From the NCBI RefSeq assembly GCF_003351045.1, contig NZ_QQZY01000010.1:1-64000 (forward strand): DNA of 64,000 nucleotides. The letters run 5' to 3'. The notes under the pieces are model-generated. The model worked only from the letters and a program-made list of their open reading frames with translations. It searched no databases and was not told where the DNA came from. The DNA comes from Gaiella occulta (GTDB taxonomy: Bacteria; Actinomycetota; Thermoleophilia; Gaiellales; Gaiellaceae). Of this stretch, positions 1 to 6,707 are shown one piece after another. Position 1 is the first letter of the stretch; each line of letters starts with the position of its first letter. The translations under genes and the position numbers were made by a program.

Positions 1-1
1 G

Positions 2-406
2 CAGACGGTCGAGGCGGGCTACCGCGTCTACTACACCTCCGCCGCCGACCTCGCCGCCCGCTGCCACCGGGCCGCGCTCGAGGGCCGCTGGGCAACCGCC
101 ATGCGCTTCTACTGCGGCCCCGCGCTGCTCGTGATCGACGAGCTCGGGTACCTCCCGCTGCAGGCCGAAGGAGCCGCCGCCCTCTTCGAGGTCGTCCAGC
201 GCCGCTACCTGAAGGGCTCCATCGTCCTCACCACCAACCGCGGCATCCCGAGCTGGGGCGAGATCTTCGACGACCCGATGATCGCCGCCGCCATGCTCGA
301 CCGGCTGCTGCACCGCTCGGTCGTCCTCCAGATCGAGGGCGAGAGCTACCGCATGCGCGCCCACCGCGCCAGATCGGAGGCGCTGCGGGCGGCCTCGCGG
401 CGCTGA
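2..406 (+). CDS. istB: IS21-family helper ATPase IstB, 3' part only
   Basis: The reading frame is open from the window edge, so the N-terminal half including the Walker A motif lies outside. The visible part has a Walker B-like LLVIDELGYLP segment, then a sensor region (VLTTNRGIPSWGEIF) and the C-terminal RLLHRSVVLQIEGESYR stretch typical of IstB/DnaC-like AAA+ proteins. IstB assists the IS21 transposase during target capture. No istA is visible because it would lie upstream. This is host-side mobile DNA and not part of the prophage that starts at 1146. Confidence 0.85.
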   Translation, partial: QTVEAGYRVYYTSAADLAARCHRAALEGRWATAMRFYCGPALLVIDELGYLPLQAEGAAALFEVVQRRYLKGSIVLTTNRGIPSWGEIFDDPMIAAAMLDRLLHRSVVLQIEGESYRMRAHRARSEALRAASRR

Positions 407-724
407 GCGGCGCCCAGAGCCGCGCCGAGGGCGGCGCGATCGACCCGCCCGAGGTCGCGAGAGGCCGCCGAGGGGCCGCAAGGGCGCGATCGCGGGCGCC
501 GGTGCCGAAATCGAGGCGCTGAGAGGCGATCTGCGGCCCTGCGAGCGCTCGCCGCGACCGATCGGTCGGCCTCTTTCGAGGTCGAAGCCGACTGACGCGT
601 CCGCGAGGGCGGGCCCTGCGGGCCCGCCCGGCGGGTCTCGCTCGCTTCATCGAGGAGCAGCGAGCCCCGCCGGGTTCAGCTACGATCGCCCCCGGTCGAC
701 CCGCCGCTCACCTGGGGAATTTCG
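407..724. other. Non-coding gap between istB and the next gene
   Basis: I see no convincing gene here. The stretch holds one perfect hairpin with a 10-bp stem and 3-nt loop at 607-629 (listed separately). The right end of the IS21-type element probably lies here, but I could not identify its terminal inverted repeat. Confidence 0.4.
607..629. terminator. Strong hairpin downstream of istB
   Basis: Arms 607-616 and 620-629 are perfectly complementary (GGGCGGGCCC, loop TGC). No T-run follows, so the call as an intrinsic terminator rests on the stem alone, as is common in G+C-rich actinobacteria. Confidence 0.4.
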
Positions 725-1063
725 GTGATCGGGTCCGGGGAGATTCGCGTGATCGCCCTCAGCTGGCGGCGAACAACGAACTTCGATGCTCTCGTGCGGG
801 GCGGGATGCTCAAAGTGGACGGAGTCGGCTACCGACCGACTCGGGCTTACCTGGCCGACTCGCAGGGGCCGGCGGCCGGGTTCGAGCGCATCTGGGGTAT
901 CCCGGTCACTCGCGAGAACAGCGACGCCTGCGAACAGCTTCTCGTCCGCTGGACGCAGGAATGGAAGACGGTCGCCTCCCGCGTGGGGATTGACTGGCGC
1001 GGGACGCCCTACGACAGCGCGGACTTCGAGAACGCTCTCTGCATCTTCCAGGAGCGCAGATGA
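725..1063 (+). CDS. Hypothetical host protein, 112 aa
   Basis: I do not recognise the family. The protein is mixed alpha/beta in composition with aromatic and charged residues spread along it (for example DWRGTPYDSADFENA near the C-terminus), unlike the Ala/Arg/Pro-rich shadows seen in wrong frames. The start is GTG at 725; a second in-frame GTG at 749 is possible. It ends 24 nt before a perfect hairpin (1087-1111). It lies outside the prophage, just beyond attL. Confidence 0.5.
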   Translation: MIGSGEIRVIALSWRRTTNFDALVRGGMLKVDGVGYRPTRAYLADSQGPAAGFERIWGIPVTRENSDACEQLLVRWTQEWKTVASRVGIDWRGTPYDSADFENALCIFQERR

Positions 1064-1086
1064 TCCCTCGTTGGCTGGAACAGCGA

Positions 1087-1111
1087 CGGGAGGAACAAAT
1101 CGTTCCTCCCG
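1087..1111. terminator. Perfect hairpin next to attL, probably the original ssrA terminator
   Basis: Arms 1087-1096 (CGGGAGGAAC) and 1102-1111 pair perfectly over 10 bp with a 5-nt loop. It stands between the hypothetical gene and the integration site. Before the prophage inserted, this hairpin would have followed the tmRNA 3' end by about 80 nt on the minus strand, so it may have terminated ssrA as well as the plus-strand gene. Confidence 0.5.
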
Positions 1112-1145
1112 AAGCCGACCAGTGAAACGGCTCTACTGAGCCGAT

Positions 1146-1174
1146 TGATGGAGGCGGCGGGAATCGAACCCGCG
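1146..1174. repeat. attL, 29-bp core
   Basis: Identical to 43187-43215. It begins TGATGGAGGCGGCGG and ends AACCCGCG. Read on the minus strand it is the T-arm plus acceptor 3' strand of tmRNA. Flanking bases differ on both sides, so the core is exactly 29 bp. Confidence 0.95.
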
Positions 1175-1333
1175 AAAGATTCCCCTAGCACCTGTGAGCG
1201 CGGTCTTCCCCCGCTTGTAACTCGTCGCGGCGACCGAGACCTGCGTCTCCTCGCCGGCCTCGTCCTCTCCGTCGTGCTCGTGCTGGCGGCGTTCGCGCTC
1301 GCCGTCTACTGGATGGCGCGGGGGACCGAGTGA
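1148..1333 (+). CDS. Small single-span membrane protein at the left end (start uncertain)
   Basis: The C-terminal half is a clear hydrophobic span (LLAGLVLSVVLVLAAFALAV) followed by YWMARGTE. The stop codon TGA (1331-1333) overlaps the GTG of the sigma-like gene, so the two are translationally coupled. The only good upstream start is ATG 1148 inside the attL core. A GGAGG lies within the coding sequence, so the true start may be further down. Function unknown. Confidence 0.45.
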   Translation: MEAAGIEPAKDSPSTCERGLPPLVTRRGDRDLRLLAGLVLSVVLVLAAFALAVYWMARGTE

Positions 1334-1839
1334 CCGCCGTCTCCTTGTGGCACGAGCACCGCGGGCTCGCGCTCGCCGCCGCCCGCTCCTACCGGCTGCC
1401 CGGAGCCGACCGCGACGACGTCCAGCAGGAGGCCCTCATCGGCCTGTGGTTCGCCTGCCGCTCCTACCGGGCCGAGCAGGGGCCGTTCCCGCCGTTCGCC
1501 CGCCTGGTCGTCGAGCGCCATCTCGCGGACTGCCTGCGCGGCGCGACGCGCGGCAAGCACACCGTGCTCACCGACTCCGTGCGCGTCATCCGCCGCGACG
1601 ACCGAGACGTCGACGCCGCGGCAACGATCGCGAGCGCCCACCAGGTCGCCGACGTGGCCGAGCAGCGCGACCGGCTGCGCAGGCTGATGCGGGCGATCGA
1701 CTCCGACCTGTCCGCGCTCGAGCGCCGCTGCGTCGTCAGCGCCACCTGCGGCCTGTCGTACGAGGAGATGGCGCTGCCGTGGAAGGTCGTCGACAACTCC
1801 CTTTTCCGGGCGCGCCGCAAGCTGAGACGGGCAGCGTGA
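1330..1839 (+). CDS. Phage-encoded sigma-70-family factor (SigH-like)
   Basis: 169 aa. An N-terminal region-2-like part (about residues 28-75: DDVQQEALIGLWFACRSYR then FARLVVERHLADCLR) matches the core-binding and -10-recognition helices of small sigma factors. The C-terminal part (about 130-167: LSALERRCVVSATCGLSYEEMA, then LFRARRKLRR) matches a region 4 helix-turn-helix. It is the second gene of the element, coupled by GTGA overlaps on both sides. Inference: it redirects host RNA polymerase to phage promoters, and the repeated CGATAGTAG word is a candidate target. A structural role such as terminase small subunit is unlikely given both sigma regions. Confidence 0.7.
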   Translation: MTAVSLWHEHRGLALAAARSYRLPGADRDDVQQEALIGLWFACRSYRAEQGPFPPFARLVVERHLADCLRGATRGKHTVLTDSVRVIRRDDRDVDAAATIASAHQVADVAEQRDRLRRLMRAIDSDLSALERRCVVSATCGLSYEEMALPWKVVDNSLFRARRKLRRAA

Positions 1840-2090
1840 GAGTCCCGACCGCACGCCAGTTCGGCTTCCTGCTGAAGCTCGGCTCCGGCGCGGCGGGCTT
1901 GTCGTGGCCGATGGGGCCGACCGAGCAGCTGCTCCGCCACGGGTGGGTGACAGCGGAGAAGTTCGACGGACGCTACTACCAGCTGGTGCGGATCACGCCG
2001 GACGGGCTGCGCGCGTTGGCGGCGGCCGTCGAACGGTACGGGCTGCCAGCACTCTTGGGCGAGGACGCCGGCAGCAAGGGGGCGGCGTGA
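1836..2090 (+). CDS. Small winged-helix-like protein, 84 aa
   Basis: The start is GTG 1836, overlapping the sigma gene stop (GTGA); its own stop overlaps the methyltransferase GTG at 2087. A central LLRHGWVTAEKFDGRYYQLVRITPDG stretch (broken here for length at residues about 29-54) looks like the recognition helix and wing of a winged-helix domain. No specific family recognised. Its place between sigma factor and methyltransferase suggests a regulatory or DNA-modification helper role. Confidence 0.6.
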   Translation: MRVPTARQFGFLLKLGSGAAGLSWPMGPTEQLLRHGWVTAEKFDGRYYQLVRITPDGLRALAAAVERYGLPALLGEDAGSKGAA

Positions 2091-2866
2091 ATGTCGGCTC
2101 CCTGTTCGCCGGCATCGGCGGCCTCGACCTCGCCGTCGGAGGCACGCCCGAATGGTTCTGCGAGGCCGACCAGCACTGCCGCGCCGTCCTCGAGCGGCAC
2201 TGGCCCGGAGTCCCGATCCTGCCCGACGTGCGCGACCTCGACGGCGGAACACCCCGCGTCGACGTGCTGTGCGGCGGGTATCCGTGCCAGCCGTTCTCCG
2301 TTGCTGGACGGCGGCGCGGAGAAGACGATGACAGGCATCTGTGGCCCGAGTTCGCGCGACTCATTCGCCTTCTACGACCCCGAGTCGTCGTCGCTGAGAA
2401 CGTCGCAGGTCACCTTCGACTCGGGTTCGACGCCGTGCTCTCCGACCTTGCCCGAGTGGGGATGCATGTGCGGTGGGGAGTTGTTCGAGCTTCCGACGCC
2501 GGAGCTCCTCACCGAAGGGCGCGGCTGTTCTTCGTTGCTGCCGACGCCGACCGCGATGGACTCCAGGTCGTCTGGCGGCAGCAACCCGTCGAACGTGACC
2601 CTGACGGACGCGGTCGAGAGGACGTCGCTTGGGGCGCGTACGAACCAGCGATCCGGCGGTGGGAACGTTCGCTCCGACGGCCAGCACCCCGGCCAACTGA
2701 CGATCGAGGACGACTGATGCCCGAGTTCGTCGAATGGATGATGGGGCTGCCCGCAGGCTGGACGGCGGGCCCGGCCCGGACGCACCGGCTCAGGATGTTG
2801 GGCAACGCCGTCGTGCCGCAGCAGGCTGCGCTCGCGCTTCGGCTGCTCACGGGGGAGGCGGCGTGA
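2087..2866 (+). CDS. C5-cytosine DNA methyltransferase
   Basis: 259 aa, GTG start overlapping the preceding stop. Motif order is canonical: motif I FAGIGG (7-12), motif IV GGYPCQPFS with catalytic Cys67, motif VI ENV (104-106), motif VIII HRRARLFF (about 142-149), and C-terminal motifs IX/X ending RMLGNAVVPQQAALAL. It transfers a methyl group from S-adenosylmethionine to cytosine C5, probably protecting phage DNA from host restriction. No restriction partner is adjacent. Third-position G+C drops sharply between about 2340 and 2715, where another frame is also coding (next entry). Length is short but complete for phage enzymes. Confidence 0.9.
   Translation: MNVGSLFAGIGGLDLAVGGTPEWFCEADQHCRAVLERHWPGVPILPDVRDLDGGTPRVDVLCGGYPCQPFSVAGRRRGEDDDRHLWPEFARLIRLLRPRVVVAENVAGHLRLGFDAVLSDLARVGMHVRWGVVRASDAGAPHRRARLFFVAADADRDGLQVVWRQQPVERDPDGRGREDVAWGAYEPAIRRWERSLRRPAPRPTDDRGRLMPEFVEWMMGLPAGWTAGPARTHRLRMLGNAVVPQQAALALRLLTGEAA
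2328..2717 (+). CDS. Out-of-frame coding region overprinted on the methyltransferase gene
   Basis: 129 aa in the +1 frame relative to the methyltransferase, from ATG 2328 with GGAG 6 nt upstream, to TGA 2715-2717. Its composition is that of a real protein: DSFAFYDPESSSLRTSQ, then SPTLPEWG, then ELPTPELLTEG, then SLLPTPTAMDS. From memory these resemble LPTPT-type segments found in phage proteins near cytosine methyltransferases. By my hand reading, codon third positions are mostly G/C in this frame (about 85%) but much less so in the methyltransferase frame over the same bases. Both frames therefore appear to be under coding constraint. Function unknown. The same frame upstream of 2328 reads as an ordinary Ala/Ser/Pro-rich shadow. 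Confidence 0.55.
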   Translation: MTGICGPSSRDSFAFYDPESSSLRTSQVTFDSGSTPCSPTLPEWGCMCGGELFELPTPELLTEGRGCSSLLPTPTAMDSRSSGGSNPSNVTLTDAVERTSLGARTNQRSGGGNVRSDGQHPGQLTIEDD

Positions 2867-3102
2867 CCGCCCGCGCCGGCGACCTCATCTACCGGATGCA
2901 CCCGTCGAGGGCGGTCACGTTCGCGTCGCCGCTGCCGCTCGCGCACGTGTGCGACCCCTCCGTCCAGCCTCACTTCTGGGGCGCCTACCGCCGCGACCAT
3001 CTCGACCCATGCGCCACCGGCCTCTGCCGCTACTGCCGCAGGCCGCTGCCCAACCCCGAGCCCGTTGCCGGGGAAAGCAACCGACTGGAGAAGGTGACCT
3101 GA
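2863..3102 (+). CDS. Small Cys-containing protein, 79 aa
   Basis: GTG 2863 overlaps the methyltransferase stop. The C-terminal half has CATGLCRYCRRPLPNPE, a possible half zinc ribbon. The N-terminal half (GDLIYRMHPSRAVTFASP) is not recognised. Coupled translation with the methyltransferase suggests the same transcript. Confidence 0.6.
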   Translation: MTARAGDLIYRMHPSRAVTFASPLPLAHVCDPSVQPHFWGAYRRDHLDPCATGLCRYCRRPLPNPEPVAGESNRLEKVT

Positions 3103-3107
3103 GACGC

Positions 3108-3512
3108 ATGCTGACCATACTCGCGATCACCACCCTGTTTGCCATTCTTGCGATTGTTCCGCGCGCGCTTGCGCAAGCAGCCCATACCTACCGGCCGACG
3201 CCGATGCCGAAGCAGTGGCAGCCGCCCGGCGCATGGCTCCGGCAGGCCATGTGCATTCACCGGCACGAGAGCGTCGACTGGCATCGCGCCGGACGAGACT
3301 GGCAGGGACGCCCGTCCCCCTACTTCGGCGGAATGCAGTTCCTGGTGTCAACATGGAGGCGTGCCGGCGGCTCGGGTCTGCCGTCGGATGCGTCGCCGCG
3401 CGAGCAGCTGTACCGCGCCTACCGCATCTGGGACATGGGGGCTGGCAGGATGGGCGACGGTCTCGGCTCGTGGCGCGAGTGGGGGACTGCGGGAGCGTGC
3501 GGGTTGCGATGA
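3108..3512 (+). CDS. Exported lysozyme/Rpf-like transglycosylase
   Basis: 134 aa, ATG 3108. An N-terminal hydrophobic segment (LTILAITTLFAILAIVPRALAQA) looks like a cleavable signal peptide ending at ALAQA. The mature part has CIHRHESVDW with a candidate catalytic Glu, then YFGGMQFLVSTW and a C-terminal WREWG..GACG, the pattern of the compact transglycosylase-like (resuscitation-promoting factor) fold. It would cleave peptidoglycan outside the membrane. It is far from the lysis genes (32996-34153), in the early region, so it may act on the host wall in the lysogen or during early infection. Confidence 0.75.
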   Translation: MLTILAITTLFAILAIVPRALAQAAHTYRPTPMPKQWQPPGAWLRQAMCIHRHESVDWHRAGRDWQGRPSPYFGGMQFLVSTWRRAGGSGLPSDASPREQLYRAYRIWDMGAGRMGDGLGSWREWGTAGACGLR

Positions 3513-3555
3513 CGACCTGCGTCGACCGCATTGCGAAGGCCTCCGAGTGACCAGG

Positions 3556-3861
3556 CTACCCGTTACCGCTGGCGTGATAGAGGTCTGCCTCGAGCTTGGA
3601 TCGGAGATCGAATCCGACTTCTCCCAGGCCATCCCTGCTGCGTTCAACCAGCACGCAATCGAGGGCGTCGTAGAGCGGGCGCTTCTGTTCGGGCGAGAAT
3701 GTCACCCTCCCGGTCTCAGCACCCCTCTCGAAGGCTTCGATTGTGCCTGCGGCGAGATCGCATTCGCTGATCAGCGCGACGATCTTTCCGATCTCCTCTG
3801 TGTCGCAGACGAGCTTCTGGTTGCCGCTGGCGAAAATGATCGTCACGGTTCGAGCCGACAT
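3556..3861 (-). CDS. Isolated reverse-strand hypothetical protein, 101 aa
   Basis: ATG at 3861 is preceded by a perfect GAGGAGG ribosome-binding site. The protein (VTIIFASGNQKLVCDTEEIG at the N-terminus, FSPEQKRPLYDALDCVL in the middle) is a convincing globular alpha/beta sequence, but I do not recognise the family. It is the only reverse-strand gene in the left arm and interrupts an otherwise co-directional operon, as expected for a prophage-expressed accessory gene (moron). The plus-strand frame across the same bases is a shadow. Confidence 0.7.
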   Translation of the reverse strand: MSARTVTIIFASGNQKLVCDTEEIGKIVALISECDLAAGTIEAFERGAETGRVTFSPEQKRPLYDALDCVLVERSRDGLGEVGFDLRSKLEADLYHASGNG

Positions 3862-3905
3862 AGCGCCTCCTCGTTGGGCAACGATCATACAGCCGGGGGG
3901 GTCGT

Positions 3906-4226
3906 GTGACAGCGATCGGCGCCCAGGAGCTCGGCTGCTCCCACGACTGCGCCTGGCCCGGGTGCCCGGGCGAGGCCAGGGTGCGGGGCGGCTACTGCGA
4001 CCGCGGCCACACCGGCACGCCGCCCGTCCTCGAGCCTGCGCCGGGAGAGCTCGCCCATCTGCTCGACGGCGACGATCCGGGCAGAGCGCAGGCGCGGACG
4101 TGCAGAGCGGCGGGATGCGAGTCGCCCCGGCTGCCCGCCGCCGGCGGCAAGTACGCGGGCCTGTGCGCCCACCACACGGAGATCGCGCGGGAGGCGAACC
4201 GGCGGCGAGGCAGGTGGGAGCCGTGA
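3906..4226 (+). CDS. Cys/His-rich protein, probable zinc binding, 106 aa
   Basis: Two similar Cys/His clusters: CSHDCAWPGCPGEARVRGGY plus C-GH, and CRAAGCESPRLP then CAHH. Each resembles a small zinc finger of the kind repeated in actinobacterial phage early proteins. The start is GTG 3906 and the stop overlaps the next GTG. Function not known. Confidence 0.65.
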   Translation: MTAIGAQELGCSHDCAWPGCPGEARVRGGYCDRGHTGTPPVLEPAPGELAHLLDGDDPGRAQARTCRAAGCESPRLPAAGGKYAGLCAHHTEIAREANRRRGRWEP

Positions 4227-4345
4227 CCAGCCTAGATCGCGAGATCATCGCCGCGACCCTAAACCTGCTCCCGTTCGTCACCTGGGACCGGTTCGTCGAG
4301 GTCTTCGGCGAGGCCATCCGCAACAGCACCCGGGCGGCCGCCTGA
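4223..4345 (+). CDS. Very small protein, 40 aa
   Basis: GTG 4223 overlaps the previous stop and its TGA overlaps the next ATG (TGATG). One amphipathic helix-like segment (REIIAATLNLLPFVTWDRFV). Supported mainly by the coupling on both sides. Confidence 0.5.
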   Translation: MTSLDREIIAATLNLLPFVTWDRFVEVFGEAIRNSTRAAA

Positions 4346-4590
4346 TGCCGTCGTCGGGCGCCCGCTCCGGCACCACCCCATCCCGCGCCGCACGCGGCGC
4401 CGGCACCGGCACCGTCGGCCCGCTCCCGCTCGCCTGCGGGCACGCCACCCACACCCCCGAACCCGTCGTCGTGTTCCCCGGCGGCAGGAAGCTCTACCAG
4501 TGCCCCGGCGGGTGCGGGCTTGTCAGCACACGCAGAAAGCGTGGAGGCGACACCGAGCAGGGTTACAACCACGTGCGGGAGGTGCTGTGA
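4345..4590 (+). CDS. Zinc-ribbon-like protein, 81 aa
   Basis: The start ATG 4345 sits in a TGATG overlap. It has a disordered Ser/Arg/Gly-rich N-terminus, then CGHATHTPEP and CPGGCGLVSTRRK, a likely CxH/CxxxC metal site. Function unknown. Confidence 0.6.
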   Translation: MPSSGARSGTTPSRAARGAGTGTVGPLPLACGHATHTPEPVVVFPGGRKLYQCPGGCGLVSTRRKRGGDTEQGYNHVREVL

Positions 4591-4811
4591 TGCCGCCGCT
4601 GCTGCGCACCCTCCGTGAGATCCGGATGGGGTCCCGGACGACGCTTCGGCAGCTGCAAGACCGCACCGGCATCAACAAGGGGACGCTGTCGCAGATCGAG
4701 CGCGGCCGCATGGTGGCGTCGCCGGCGGAGCTCGCGGCGATCGCCGACGCGCTCGGGCTGGATCGGCTGGAGAACCGGACTGTCCCTTGCTTCGAGGCCG
4801 ACGCGGGATGA
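4590..4811 (+). CDS. XRE-family helix-turn-helix protein, 73 aa
   Basis: The start ATG 4590 lies in a TGATG overlap (a GTG directly before is the alternative). LRTLREIRMGSRTTLRQLQD then GTLSQIERGR and ELAAIADALGL form a standard five-helix Cro/C1-type DNA-binding domain filling almost the whole protein. Probably a small regulator of early genes, distinct from the repressor at 36182-36541. Confidence 0.8.
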   Translation: MPPLLRTLREIRMGSRTTLRQLQDRTGINKGTLSQIERGRMVASPAELAAIADALGLDRLENRTVPCFEADAG

Positions 4812-5053
4812 GCGTCCGTCCCGCATGCGGTCTGCACGCGCGCGCGTGGGAGCTGCTGCCGCCCCTGACAGCCCTCGATCTGCCCGACCGTCAGCGGGAA
4901 GCCTGGTTTGACCATCGGGTGCTCGGGATGACGCAGGACGAGATCGCTGGCCGGGATGGTGTGACGCGCCAGGCGGTGTCGCAGTGGGTGATCCAGGTGG
5001 ACGGCAGGCTGGCGGCGCTGCTCGGACTGCACGAGATGCGGCGGGCCGCGTGA
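4808..5053 (+). CDS. Region-4-like helix-turn-helix protein, 81 aa
   Basis: ATGA overlap with the previous gene. LPDRQREAWFDHRVLGMTQD then EIAGRDGVTRQAVSQWV is a clean helix-turn-helix of the sigma region 4/transposase type. There is no region 2, so it is not a full sigma factor. Probably a DNA-binding accessory protein. Confidence 0.7.
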   Translation: MSVRPACGLHARAWELLPPLTALDLPDRQREAWFDHRVLGMTQDEIAGRDGVTRQAVSQWVIQVDGRLAALLGLHEMRRAA

Positions 5054-5967
5054 GAGTCGAGGTCGGCGCTCCCGTGGTCGTCGTCGCCGGCGTCGACGCG
5101 CTCTGGCACATCCCCACCGCATCCGACGGCGCCACCGCCCTCTGCGGGCTCGCCGGCGACGAGTTCGTCTTCGCGGGCGTGATCCGGCGCAGGCGACTGT
5201 GCGGCGTCTGCCGCGCCCGCCACTCCGGCGACCACTACATCGCCGAGGTAGGCCCGCTGCCCGCGAGGCACGGCCGCCGCGGCGGCAGGCCGAAGGGTGT
5301 CTACGCGAAGGTCACGGAACCGCAGCTGCGGGCCCTACACCACCTGTACGTGACCGAGGTCGTGTCGGTGCGGGAGCTCGGCCGCCGCTACTGGCAGCGG
5401 CTCGGGTATGCGAGCGCGGCGGCGGCGGCGACGTCGCTTGACGGCCTGTTCCGCGATCGCGGGCTGCCGCTGAGGTCGCGGAGCGAGGCCCTCGCCATCC
5501 GGAACACGAAGCACGGACGCCGCCGGCGCGCGCTCGGCGAGACAGGCGAGGCGGTAGCCGCCTACCGGCGCTGGCTGAAGGAGACCGAGGGTCGCTACCG
5601 GCCGGCGTGCAAGGGCGTCAGCACGCAAGCTCCCCGGAAGGGGTCGCCCTGCCAGAAGCCGGCGATGGCCGGCTCCGACTACTGCTTCAACCACGACCCG
5701 GCATTGGCCGAGCGGCGCGCCGAGATCACGCGGAGTACGCGCGCGCGGATACCACGCCGGCGGACGGTCGCCTGGGCGACGGTGCTCGAGCAACTGTCGC
5801 CTTGGCTTGGCCGGCAGGACCACCCGGCGTCGCGGCTGGCGGAAGCGACGGGCGTACCCGGAGGAACGTGCTCGCGGCTCCTCAGGCACGGGCCTGGCAC
5901 GATCACCGCTGATCTCGCCGGCCGACTCCTTGTCGTCGTCGACGTCGAGCTCGAGGAGGCGGCGTGA
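5050..5967 (+). CDS. DNA-binding-like protein with Cys cluster, 305 aa
   Basis: GTG 5050 in a GTGA overlap. Visible parts: CGVCRARHSGDHY (residues about 55-67), a helix-turn-helix-like stretch around ELGRRYWQRLGYASAAAAAT followed by a basic KHGRRRR, a second metal-site candidate (CKGVSTQAPRKGSPCQKPAM then YCFNHD), and a C-terminal domain resembling an XRE fold (HPASRLAEATGVPGGTCSRL). No catalytic motif that I can name. Likely a sequence-specific DNA-binding protein. Confidence 0.6.
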   Translation: MRVEVGAPVVVVAGVDALWHIPTASDGATALCGLAGDEFVFAGVIRRRRLCGVCRARHSGDHYIAEVGPLPARHGRRGGRPKGVYAKVTEPQLRALHHLYVTEVVSVRELGRRYWQRLGYASAAAAATSLDGLFRDRGLPLRSRSEALAIRNTKHGRRRRALGETGEAVAAYRRWLKETEGRYRPACKGVSTQAPRKGSPCQKPAMAGSDYCFNHDPALAERRAEITRSTRARIPRRRTVAWATVLEQLSPWLGRQDHPASRLAEATGVPGGTCSRLLRHGPGTITADLAGRLLVVVDVELEEAA

Positions 5968-6323
5968 ACGAGCCGACGGACCTCCTCGGCGAGCCGCTCG
6001 TCCTACCGGCCGTCAAGCTCACGCCCAGGCAGCGGGTCGCGCTCGAGCACATCAGACGCCGGCAGCCCGTGACGAATGACGAGCTGGGGGCGGCCCTGCA
6101 CTCCTTCCGCCGCGGCCAAGGCGGCCGCGGCCACGATCGAGATCTTCGCTGCGAATGGTGCCGCACCGAGGGAGCTCAGATGGGGCGGCGGCTGCGGGCA
6201 CTCGCCCTGGTGCAGTGGAAGCGGAACGCCGGCTGGACGCTCGTCGGCTACCAGGCCCCCGCAAGCCGATCCGAGCGCAGGCTGCCAGACACCGACGACC
6301 ACGGCTTCCCGATCGGGTTCTGA
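5964..6323 (+). CDS. Helix-turn-helix-like protein, 119 aa
   Basis: GTG 5964 overlaps the previous stop. LTPRQRVALEHIRRRQPVTN then DELGAALH suggests a winged-helix start; CEWC lies in the middle. The C-terminus is charged. Its first codons share the string GGCGGCGTGAACGAGCCGA with the gene start at 36984, which hints at shared origin or recombination. Confidence 0.55.
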   Translation: MNEPTDLLGEPLVLPAVKLTPRQRVALEHIRRRQPVTNDELGAALHSFRRGQGGRGHDRDLRCEWCRTEGAQMGRRLRALALVQWKRNAGWTLVGYQAPASRSERRLPDTDDHGFPIGF

Positions 6324-6391
6324 TGGACGCTCACGTAAAGCAGCGGCCCGACCCCATCGCCGACCTCGCCTACGTGAACAGGGACGCCTGA
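6323..6391 (+). CDS. Tiny peptide gene, 22 aa
   Basis: The ATG 6323 is in a TGATG overlap and its TGA overlaps the next ATG 6391. The only support is the double coupling and good codon use. Confidence 0.35.
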   Translation: MDAHVKQRPDPIADLAYVNRDA

Positions 6392-6645
6392 TGGCGCTCG
6401 TGCGCGTCGACCAGCTTCGGCCCGGCGACACCATCACCCTTCCACGGGGTAGCCGAGTCGTCATCGACCGCATCGACACCTTCGACGGACAACTCGTCGT
6501 GCGCTGGTGGCGCCGTCAGGCCCGCTACCACGACGGATGGCACACAGGCGACGGCCGCGTCCTCGGCAGCATCGTCCCCCTCCCGGCGGAAGCGATCGTC
6601 GAGCGGACCGCCGTCAACCTCGACCCCGAGCCGGTGCTCGCATGA
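6391..6645 (+). CDS. Small beta-rich hypothetical protein, 84 aa
   Basis: TGATG start. Short beta strands (GDTITLPRGSRVVIDRIDTF, then QLVVRWWRRQ) suggest an SH3-like barrel, but no family is recognised. The stop overlaps the next start. Confidence 0.6.
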   Translation: MALVRVDQLRPGDTITLPRGSRVVIDRIDTFDGQLVVRWWRRQARYHDGWHTGDGRVLGSIVPLPAEAIVERTAVNLDPEPVLA

Positions 6646-6707
6646 AGCACCTGCGGATAGGGCGGCTCCACCTCTTCGCCACGACCGACTGGGAGGACGG
6701 GGAGTGA
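6642..6707 (+). CDS. Tiny peptide gene, 21 aa
   Basis: ATGA overlap upstream and GTGA overlap downstream (next GTG at 6704). The peptide is MKHLRIGRLHLFATTDWEDG plus one Glu. Supported by coupling only. Confidence 0.35.
   Translation: MKHLRIGRLHLFATTDWEDGE

Noticed and set aside
228-650. Long reverse-strand open frame over the istB end
   Set aside because: Arg/Pro/Ala-rich shadow of G+C-rich DNA antisense to istB, with no motif.
1146-1174. A partial tRNA gene at the left end
   Set aside because: The T-arm-like sequence is only the 29-bp att core shared with the tmRNA 3' end; no anticodon or D arm is present.
2087-2866. Methyltransferase as a frameshifted pseudogene because two frames look coding
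   Set aside because: The main frame runs without interruption from motif I to motif X, so both frames being used explains the pattern better than decay.
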